Shown here: piece after piece, positions 1 to 5,547 of the stretch
Numbering within the stretch: the stretch's first letter is position 1
Layout: the number at the start of each line of letters is the position of its first letter
From: an uncultured Bacteroidota bacterium
GTDB lineage: Bacteria > Bacteroidota > Bacteroidia > NS11-12g > UBA955
Assembly: GCA_903879775.1 (NCBI GenBank)
Contig: CAIRMY010000266.1
Location: 1-11,751 of the forward strand
Length of the DNA: 11,751 nt
Direction: 5' to 3'
Made by a program: the position numbers and the translations under genes
The notes under the pieces: generated by a model
What the model saw: the letters and a program-made list of their open reading frames with translations, nothing else
Told to the model about the DNA's origin: nothing
Databases searched by the model: none

Positions 1-626
1 ATAAAATCAAATTAATGCTCAGCAATAGAGCATGGGCCAAAGAAAAATTAGAAGTAGACAACGACTATTTTACCAATTTGGCGAAAGACCAAAATCCTGA
101 TTATCTTTGGATCGGTTGTAGCGATAGTCGTGTACCAGCAAATGAAATCATTGGTGCACAACCAGGTGAGTTGTTTGTTCACAGAAACATCGCAAATTTG
201 GTGGTTCATACCGATTTGAATTTACTCAGTGTACTAGAATATGCCGTAACCCATTTAAAAGTAAGGCATATCATTGTTTGCGGACATACGGGTTGCGGAG
301 GTGTGAAAGCCTCTATGACACATACGAACTATGATTTATTAAATAAGTGGTTGCGTAATTTGAAGGATATTTATTTTCATCATCGTGCGGAAATCGATTT
401 AGTTGATAATGAGGTAGATAAAGTCAATAAATTGGTTGAAATCAATGTAATTGAACAAGTGAATAATTTGGTTAAAACCAGTGTGGTGCAGAAGGCATGG
501 ATACACCGTCAAGGACCTAAAATACACGGTTGGGTTTACGACATGGAAACAGGTTTGTTAAACTCTGTGGTTGAATTGAATCACGAAAGTCCGATCGATG
601 AGACTTATAGGTTTGATAATCTTTAA
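1..626 (+). CDS. can: Beta-class carbonic anhydrase (5' end probably cut by window edge)
   Basis: This gene encodes a zinc enzyme that interconverts CO2 and bicarbonate, supplying bicarbonate to carboxylases and helping pH balance. It is expected to be cytoplasmic, since no signal peptide is seen. Numbering from the first in-window ATG (position 15), the beta-CA zinc ligands are C35, H91 and C94, with the D37/R39 dyad in the CSDSRVPA motif. HxxCGG follows at 91-96. The E. coli Can family pattern continues through GELFVHRNIANLV and the C-terminal IHGWVYD. The 203 visible residues compare with about 220 in E. coli Can. The frame is open to the window edge (codons K-I-K-L precede that ATG), and family members have several residues before the conserved S-N-x-x-W segment, so I infer that the true start lies just outside the window. 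The gene converges on terC across a repeat-filled spacer. The family call is very secure; the start is not. Confidence 0.95.
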   Translation, partial: KIKLMLSNRAWAKEKLEVDNDYFTNLAKDQNPDYLWIGCSDSRVPANEIIGAQPGELFVHRNIANLVVHTDLNLLSVLEYAVTHLKVRHIIVCGHTGCGGVKASMTHTNYDLLNKWLRNLKDIYFHHRAEIDLVDNEVDKVNKLVEINVIEQVNNLVKTSVVQKAWIHRQGPKIHGWVYDMETGLLNSVVELNHESPIDETYRFDNL

Positions 627-632
627 TTTAAA

Positions 633-660
633 GTTTAGTGTTTAACGTTTAGAGTTTAAA
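633..660. repeat. Tandem array, 4 copies of a 7-bp unit GTTTANN
   Basis: Four head-to-tail heptamers (GTTTAGT, GTTTAAC, GTTTAGA, GTTTAAA) begin 7 bp after the carbonic anhydrase stop codon. They lie in the convergent spacer, so they sit in the 3' region of both flanking transcripts. AGAGTTTA at 651-658 is exactly complementary to TAAACTCT at 680-687 in the next array, giving an 8-bp stem with a 21-base loop. This could act as a weak 3'-end structure, but there is no GC-rich stem or clean U-tract typical of an intrinsic terminator. The repeat is seen directly; any function is inference. Confidence 0.8.
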
Positions 661-674
661 GTTGTCATAATGAA

Positions 675-723
675 CCTCATAAACTCTCATAAACCCTTAT
701 AAACCTCATAAACCTTTATAAAC
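675..723. repeat. Tandem array, 5 copies of a ~10-bp unit (consensus CCTTATAAAC)
   Basis: Units are CCTCATAAAC, TCTCATAAAC, CCTTATAAAC, a 9-bp CTCATAAAC, and CTTTATAAAC. The array ends 7 bp before the terC stop codon. The unit at 695-704 is the exact reverse complement of the unit at 5371-5380 in the other convergent spacer, so the two arrays belong to one repeat family in opposite orientations. The period is close to one helical turn. Function is unknown. Confidence 0.8.
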
Positions 724-729
724 CTTCTC

Positions 730-1437
730 TTACTTTGGTCTTTTGGCAGACTTTTTGTCGACGCGTAAATTGATTAATTCTATTCCGAATGAGAATGCCA
801 TTGCAAAGTAAATATATCCTTTATTGATGTGCTGATGGAAACCTTCTGCTAACAAAGACATTCCAATCATTACAAGGAAAGCAAGTGCAAGAATTTTAAT
901 TGAAGGGTTGTTGTTTACAAAATCAGAAATTGGCTTGCTTGCAATCAGCATAATGATCATAGAAATAACCACTGCAGCAATCATGACCCAAAGCTCTTTA
1001 GCCATACCAACCGCTGTAATTACGCTATCTAAGCTAAATACAACGTTAATTAGAATCATTTGTAAGATTATACCCGACCAACCTTTAGCTGAAGTTCTAT
1101 CTTTAATTTCTTCTTGTACACCTTTCATTTTTTCATGAATTTCATGAACACTTTGATACAATAAGAATAAACCGCCGACAATTAGCAATAGATCTTTGCC
1201 GCTAATGCCATTGTTAAAAATGATAAATAATGGTTTGTCTTGTTGTTGAATAAAATTAAGTCCAAATAAAAGAATAATACGAACAGCCATCCCTAACATA
1301 AGACCATAGTTTCTGGCTTTGTTTTGTTGGTCTGCGGGAACTTTCGCGGCTAGAATTGAAATGAAAATAATATTATCGATACCCAAAACCACCTCTAAAA
1401 TGGTTAATGTGAGTAAACTTATGAGTGCTTCGTTCAT
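730..1437 (-). CDS. TerC-family integral membrane protein
   Basis: A 235-residue polytopic inner-membrane protein with about seven hydrophobic segments. The TerC family is linked to tellurite resistance and, in characterised members, to metal-ion (notably Mn2+) export. Two acidic membrane motifs typical of the family are visible: LGIDNIIF (D21) in the first helix and FSLDSVITAVGM (D137) near the middle. LAEGFH (E198) lies in a later helix, and the short basic tail KKSAKRPK suits a cytoplasmic C-terminus. The start ATG overlaps the miaA stop codon as ATGA, so translation is probably coupled to miaA as the last gene of a three-gene operon. Family membership is clear. Metal specificity cannot be read from the sequence, so no gene symbol is given. 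Confidence 0.93.
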   Translation of the reverse strand: MNEALISLLTLTILEVVLGIDNIIFISILAAKVPADQQNKARNYGLMLGMAVRIILLFGLNFIQQQDKPLFIIFNNGISGKDLLLIVGGLFLLYQSVHEIHEKMKGVQEEIKDRTSAKGWSGIILQMILINVVFSLDSVITAVGMAKELWVMIAAVVISMIIMLIASKPISDFVNNNPSIKILALAFLVMIGMSLLAEGFHQHINKGYIYFAMAFSFGIELINLRVDKKSAKRPK

Positions 1438-2327
1438 GTTTTTGCAAATATAGTGTTGAATGCATGTTCAGGAGAAATCCAATTAGACGAAAATTGGTTT
1501 TTAAACCATGTAATTTGTCTTTTTGCATAATTCCTGGTATGCTGCTTAATCTTTTCAATGGCTTCAGCTTCAGTTCCTCTTCCTTCAAAAGCATCGAATA
1601 ATTCAGAATATCCAACGGTTTGAAGTGCTTTCAAATCTTTGAATTGAAACAAATTACGGGCTTCCTCAATCAGCCCTGCTTGAGCCATTGCATCAACGCG
1701 TTGATTGATTTTGTGGTATAACTGATGCCTTGGCATTTCCAAACAATAATGATGAACATTGGTATTATTTGGAATTGTGCTCGTTTTTTTGTATATTTCA
1801 ATCAATGGTTTCCCAGATTGTATCACCAATTCTAAGGCTCTTTTGACTCTTGAGGGATTGTCGAGCTTTACAAATTCGGCAGCGTTTGAATCCAAGGCCA
1901 AGAGTTGTTCTTTTACAAACCAAAGTCCCTTCTCTAAAAATTGATTTTCAATGGACACCCTCAAATCTTCATCAATTTCAGGGAGTTCATCAAGTCCCTC
2001 CAAAAGCGCTTTGATGTATAAACCAGTTCCGCCACAAATGACAGCAGATCCATAGGTTTGAAGCACCTGGTTGAGCGTTTCTTGTCCTTGTTTTTGATAA
2101 TCTCCGGCCGAAAAATGCTCGTGAATGCTCACGTGAGAAACAAAGTGATGTTTTATTGTATCGAGCTCAATTTGAGTTGGTTTGGCAACGGCAATGTTGA
2201 GTTCTTTATAAATTTGACGAGAATCGGCATTGATGATTTCGGTGCCAAGTTTTTTGGCAACATCAATGGCTAATTTAGTTTTTCCAGAGGCAGTGGGGCC
2301 ACCAATAACTATGATCTGCCCTTGCAT
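1434..2327 (-). CDS. miaA: tRNA dimethylallyltransferase MiaA
   Basis: MiaA transfers a dimethylallyl group from DMAPP to N6 of A37 in tRNAs that read codons starting with U, the first step of i6A/ms2i6A synthesis. It supports codon reading and frame maintenance in the cytoplasm. Visible motifs are the P-loop GGPTASGKT (residues 9-17), the substrate-site segment ADSRQIYKEL (34-43), GGTGLYIKALLEG (99-111), and the C-terminal TRNYAKRQITWFK typical of the family. At 297 residues the length is normal for the family (E. coli 316). It is the middle gene of the minus-strand operon: the upstream gene stops 3 bp before its ATG, and its own TGA overlaps the terC start. No strong Shine-Dalgarno sequence is seen, consistent with coupling to the gene before it. 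Confidence 0.97.
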   Translation of the reverse strand: MQGQIIVIGGPTASGKTKLAIDVAKKLGTEIINADSRQIYKELNIAVAKPTQIELDTIKHHFVSHVSIHEHFSAGDYQKQGQETLNQVLQTYGSAVICGGTGLYIKALLEGLDELPEIDEDLRVSIENQFLEKGLWFVKEQLLALDSNAAEFVKLDNPSRVKRALELVIQSGKPLIEIYKKTSTIPNNTNVHHYCLEMPRHQLYHKINQRVDAMAQAGLIEEARNLFQFKDLKALQTVGYSELFDAFEGRGTEAEAIEKIKQHTRNYAKRQITWFKNQFSSNWISPEHAFNTIFAKT

Positions 2328-2330
2328 GAT

Positions 2331-2975
2331 TTAAGGTTGCTTGTCTTCAACGAAACCGTCCATATCCATTTCGTCGGTGCTATCGCCGTAAGAATTGAAT
2401 CCTAATTCGTTTTCATCTTCCTCGTCTTCACCGTCGTCGTCAACCTCCAATTCGCTCAATTCGTCGGTCAATTCATTTTTGATACCTTTAGAAGCCAATA
2501 TTTTAGCTGCAAGTGCATCAAACTCATTGTCGTCGAGCATTTTGAATTTGCTGTCTTCTCTTTGGCGAGGCGCTTTTCCCTCTGATTTAAATAAATTGGG
2601 ATACGTGAGTTTATCGTTGGTATCGGCAATAGAAATCAATTCGCAGAACAATGTCCAATTTGCCAAATAATCAGTTACATAGATAAATCTTTGATGTGGA
2701 TCATTCACGTATTCTCTCAACTTAGCATTCTTCATCAAAATCATTGGCAAATCATCATCCGATTGTCCAGAATCAGACATATCTTCAAGCATAATCTCAA
2801 ACAAACGTTTCCATTTATTGTCGCTAACATAAAAGCTAGCCAGTTCTTTTTTGTCGAATCCAATTGCATCTTGAATTGCATTGTGGAAGTCAAAGAAGGT
2901 CGTAGATGGTTTTACATCAATCCATCTAATGATATCATCTTGGTGTTCGAACCAAATTTTAAAGCGATAAACCAT
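2331..2975 (-). CDS. Plasmid pRiA4b ORF-3 / IS1096-passenger-like acidic protein, function unknown
   Basis: A 214-residue soluble protein. The N-terminal ~130 residues, starting MVYRFKIWFEHQDD, match my recollection of the pRiA4b ORF-3-like domain, also labelled IS1096 passenger TnpR family: a beta-rich start (YRFKIWFE), then an F-x-x-x-H-N-A-I-Q-D-A-I-G-F helix and a FYVSDNKWK strand. No biochemical role for this domain is known to me. The C-terminus from about residue 165 is very acidic and probably disordered, including DDDGEDEEDENE. I chose the ATG at 2975 over a TTG three codons upstream (2984) because the -7 box at 2989-2982 overlaps that TTG. It is the first gene of the operon with miaA and terC, 3 bp before miaA. 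Despite the family name, no transposase or inverted repeats are nearby, so this looks like a resident chromosomal gene. Confidence 0.75.
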   Translation of the reverse strand: MVYRFKIWFEHQDDIIRWIDVKPSTTFFDFHNAIQDAIGFDKKELASFYVSDNKWKRLFEIMLEDMSDSGQSDDDLPMILMKNAKLREYVNDPHQRFIYVTDYLANWTLFCELISIADTNDKLTYPNLFKSEGKAPRQREDSKFKMLDDNEFDALAAKILASKGIKNELTDELSELEVDDDGEDEEDENELGFNSYGDSTDEMDMDGFVEDKQP

Positions 2976-2981
2976 TGCTTG

Positions 2982-2989
2982 CAAAATTA
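2982..2989 (-). promoter_or_regulatory. Bacteroidota -7 box TAATTTTG for the pRiA4b-like/miaA/terC operon
   Basis: On the minus strand TAATTTTG fits the Bacteroidota consensus TAnnTTTG exactly and ends 6 bases before the ATG at 2975. Transcription would then start at or within a few bases of the ATG, giving a leaderless or nearly leaderless mRNA. I see no convincing -33 TTG at the expected distance, so this rests on one element plus its position. Confidence 0.55.
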
Positions 2990-3025
2990 GTATTCCTTTT
3001 GAATTAAATTGTCAGAATATTCGCT

Positions 3026-3033
3026 TATTTTCG
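3026..3033 (+). promoter_or_regulatory. Near-consensus -7 box TATTTTCG for the TonB receptor gene
   Basis: TATTTTCG differs from TAnnTTTG at one position and lies 9 bases before the ATG at 3043. The wider string TTATTTTCGTA recurs exactly before mutS on the other strand, which supports it as a real promoter element. A TTG at 3009-3011 is only 14 bp upstream, shorter than the usual spacing, so the -33 element is uncertain. Confidence 0.45.
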
Positions 3034-3042
3034 TAACTTTAT

Positions 3043-5358
3043 ATGAAAAAGTGGTTTGCGGCAATCCTAACGTTCATTTTTATTGTACAAATTCAGGCAC
3101 AAAATAAAATTTCAGGTGCTGAAAGTGTTGAATATGGAGAAGTTAGAGGATTTATATACAATGGTGAGAACGGAGATAGAATACAATCGGGAAATGTTTG
3201 GGTTGCTGAAATTAATCGCACTGCAACATCCGATGCAGATGGATTTTTTGCCGTTACCAATGTTCCTGTAGGCCGTTACCGTGTATTTTGCTTTGCAAAT
3301 GGCTATGATACCGCCATTATGGTGGCCAATGTTTATCCCAATGCAATTGCAAGGAAAGATTTTTACTTATCTAAACTTCAGGTGATGGAAGAAGTGGAAA
3401 TCAATGTCAAAGGTAAAAATAAAGATCCTCAAATTGCAGTTCAAACCATCGATGCCAAAACGCTTGCTAAAATGCCAGCAGTGGGTGCCGAACCAGATAT
3501 CATTCAATACTTACAAATTTTACCAGGTGTGGTATTTAGTGGAGACCAAGGTGGTCAATTGTACATCCGTGGTGGTTCACCTATCATGAATAAAGTAATG
3601 TTAGATGGTATGACCATTTACAATCCGTTTCACTCAATCGGACTTTTTAGCGTATTTGAAACAGATTTAATTCAAACAACCGATGTTTATTCTGCAGGAT
3701 TTGGAGCAGAATATGGCGGGAGAATTTCTGCGGTTGTGGATGTGAAAACCAGAGATGGCGACCGAAATAGGTTGAGAGGTAAGTTGGGCATGAATACGTT
3801 TTCTTCGAAAGTATTGTTAGAAGGACCTTTGCAAAAATTTAAAGCCGGCGAAGGAAACTCAAGCTTCGCCATTTCCTACAGGAACTCCTATCTAAAACAT
3901 TCTTCCAAAATCTTTTATCCATACGCAAATCCCGCTAAATTGCCCTATACGTTTGGCGATTTATTCATAAAATTCAGTAGCAATTCATCAACTGGAGGCT
4001 ACACGAAATTGTATGCCTTTAATTATACCGACAATGTAGATTTTCCGAATTCAACCAGCTACGGTTGGCAGTCTATTGGTTTTGGAGGGAAATTTTTAGT
4101 TGTTCCGGAACAAGCAAAAACAAGAGTGGATGGCTATTTCTTGTATAGTGATTATGGAATTAAACAAATTGAAACTAAAGGTGACCCCCGCTCAAGCAGT
4201 ATTGGCGGATTTAATTTAGGTATGAATTTCTCATACAACTTTAAAAAAGACGAGTTAAAGTGGGGAATTGAAATCAATGGGTTTAGAACCATCTTTAACA
4301 TTGTAAATTCGAATGGTCGATCAATTAAGCAAGATGAAAGTACAACTGAAATGAATGGCTTTGCCAATTATAAGTTTGTAAGAAAATATTTCATTGCCAA
4401 TTTTGGCATTAGAGCTCAATATTACGCTTCCTTGGGCAATCAGAGCCTAGAACCGCGTTTCCAAATTCGATTTATGCCAGGACCTCGTTTGGGAATTAAA
4501 TTTGCAGCAGGAATGTATTCTCAAAATCTGTTATCGGCAATTAGCGATAGAGATGTTGTGAATTTATTCTATGGCTTTTTATCAGGACCCGACAATCTTC
4601 CAAAAACATTTGATGGTAAACCGTTGACACATAGTTTGCAAAAATCGAATCATATGGTGGCAGGGTTTGATTATAAACTTTCAAAACACCAAACGTTAAA
4701 CTTAGAAGGGTTCATCAAATATTTCCCTCAAATTACCAATATCAATCGCGATAAATTATTCGAAGACGATGAATTTAACCAGGATAAACCTGAAAGATTG
4801 CGTCAGAATTTTATGGTCGAATCTGGAAATGCCTACGGTGGAGATATTTCATATAAATATAGCCATAAAGGTTGGTATGTATGGATGGTTTACTCTTTAT
4901 CGTGGGTCAATCGTTACGATGGTTTTAAAACATATCAACCAATCTTCGACCGTAGACACAATGCGAACGCCATGGTTTCTTATGAGTTTGATAAGAAGAA
5001 CCCAACGGAGGTTTCATTGCGTTGGAATTTTGGCAGCGGGTTTCCATTCACTCAAACCCAAGGGTATTATGAAAAGTACGACTTTAGAACGGGCATTGGC
5101 ACCGATTATACCAAAGGCAATGGACAGTTGGGAATTGAATATGCTGGGTTAAATGATGGTCGTTTACCATATTATCACCGCTTAGATTTTTCAGTGAAGA
5201 GAACTTGGAAATTGGCTAACAAACGTGAATTTAATACCATTTTGAGCATTACAAATGTTTACGACCGTAACAACATCTTCTACTTCGACAGAATTAAAAA
5301 CCAAAGAGTAGACCAATTGCCGTTTTTACCTGCGTTGGGGGTGAATTATTCATTTTAA
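3043..5358 (+). CDS. TonB-dependent outer-membrane receptor with N-terminal carboxypeptidase-like domain
   Basis: A 771-residue outer-membrane transporter predicted to import a ligand using TonB/ExbBD energy. Residues 1-19 form a Sec signal peptide (KKW, hydrophobic core, IQAQ). Residues ~32-112 form a carboxypeptidase-regulatory-like beta-sandwich (GEVRGFIYN, then DADGFFAVTNVPVGRYRV). The plug spans ~128-240, with the typical ILPGVVFSGDQGGQLYIRGG and VMLDGMTIYNP. The rest is a beta-barrel ending in an aromatic strand with terminal Phe (LGVNYSF), as needed for BamA recognition. It is shorter than SusC proteins (~1000 residues), and no susD-like gene is adjacent, so this is not a SusCD glycan system. 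The gene stands alone: divergent from the pRiA4b-like operon and convergent with mutS. The ligand cannot be inferred; siderophore, metal complex, vitamin or peptide are all possible. Confidence 0.92.
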   Translation: MKKWFAAILTFIFIVQIQAQNKISGAESVEYGEVRGFIYNGENGDRIQSGNVWVAEINRTATSDADGFFAVTNVPVGRYRVFCFANGYDTAIMVANVYPNAIARKDFYLSKLQVMEEVEINVKGKNKDPQIAVQTIDAKTLAKMPAVGAEPDIIQYLQILPGVVFSGDQGGQLYIRGGSPIMNKVMLDGMTIYNPFHSIGLFSVFETDLIQTTDVYSAGFGAEYGGRISAVVDVKTRDGDRNRLRGKLGMNTFSSKVLLEGPLQKFKAGEGNSSFAISYRNSYLKHSSKIFYPYANPAKLPYTFGDLFIKFSSNSSTGGYTKLYAFNYTDNVDFPNSTSYGWQSIGFGGKFLVVPEQAKTRVDGYFLYSDYGIKQIETKGDPRSSSIGGFNLGMNFSYNFKKDELKWGIEINGFRTIFNIVNSNGRSIKQDESTTEMNGFANYKFVRKYFIANFGIRAQYYASLGNQSLEPRFQIRFMPGPRLGIKFAAGMYSQNLLSAISDRDVVNLFYGFLSGPDNLPKTFDGKPLTHSLQKSNHMVAGFDYKLSKHQTLNLEGFIKYFPQITNINRDKLFEDDEFNQDKPERLRQNFMVESGNAYGGDISYKYSHKGWYVWMVYSLSWVNRYDGFKTYQPIFDRRHNANAMVSYEFDKKNPTEVSLRWNFGSGFPFTQTQGYYEKYDFRTGIGTDYTKGNGQLGIEYAGLNDGRLPYYHRLDFSVKRTWKLANKREFNTILSITNVYDRNNIFYFDRIKNQRVDQLPFLPALGVNYSF

Positions 5359-5360
5359 AG

Positions 5361-5400
5361 GTTTATAAATGTTTATAAGGGTTTATAAAGGTTTATAGGA
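5361..5400. repeat. Tandem array, 4 perfect-register copies of a 10-bp unit GTTTATAANN
   Basis: The units GTTTATAAAT, GTTTATAAGG, GTTTATAAAG and GTTTATAGGA start 2 bp after the TonB receptor stop codon. A further partial copy, GTTTAAGGTTTATAA, lies at 5485-5499. This is the reverse-complement family of the array at 675-723. GGTTTAT at 5390-5396 can pair with ATAAACC at 5413-5419 (7-bp stem, 16-base loop), a weak structure. The remainder of the 185-bp spacer (about 5401-5484) holds no gene that I can see, only an 8-codon ATG frame. Confidence 0.85.
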
Positions 5401-5507
5401 ATTTCAAGTGTAATAAACCGTAAACTTAAATTTTGATCATGTCAACTGAAGAATGTAAGTTATAATTTAGTCGTTGATTTCTTTAGTTTAAGGTTTATAA
5501 TAGTTGC

Positions 5508-5547
5508 AATCTAATAATCCAATAATCTCATAATCCTATAACCCTAA
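5508..5547. repeat. Tandem array, ~5 copies of an 8-bp unit AATCYNAT, running into the mutS stop
   Basis: Units are AATCTAAT, AATCCAAT, AATCTCAT, AATCCTAT, then a degenerate AACCCTAAT. The last unit contains the mutS stop codon (TAG on the minus strand, 5546-5544). On the minus strand the unit reads as ATNRGATT. It differs in period and sequence from the GTTTATA arrays in the same spacer. It is seen directly, with no known function. Confidence 0.75.

Noticed and set aside
633..723. CRISPR-like array
   Set aside because: The units are 7-10 bp with no unique spacers between them; these are simple tandem repeats.
2331..2975. Insertion sequence suggested by the IS1096-passenger family name
   Set aside because: No transposase, terminal inverted repeats or target-site duplication is visible, and the gene is embedded in a tight operon.
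2976..2984. TTG start three codons before the pRiA4b-like ATG
   Set aside because: The TTG lies inside the TAATTTTG promoter box; the ATG at 2975 is more plausible.
4769..5152. 127-codon open frame in another frame of the TonB receptor
   Set aside because: It overlaps the conserved barrel-coding frame entirely and its translation resembles no family.
5435..5463. Tiny ORF (8 codons) in the TonB receptor-mutS spacer
   Set aside because: It is too short, has no family resemblance, and lies in a convergent spacer without a promoter box close to its ATG.
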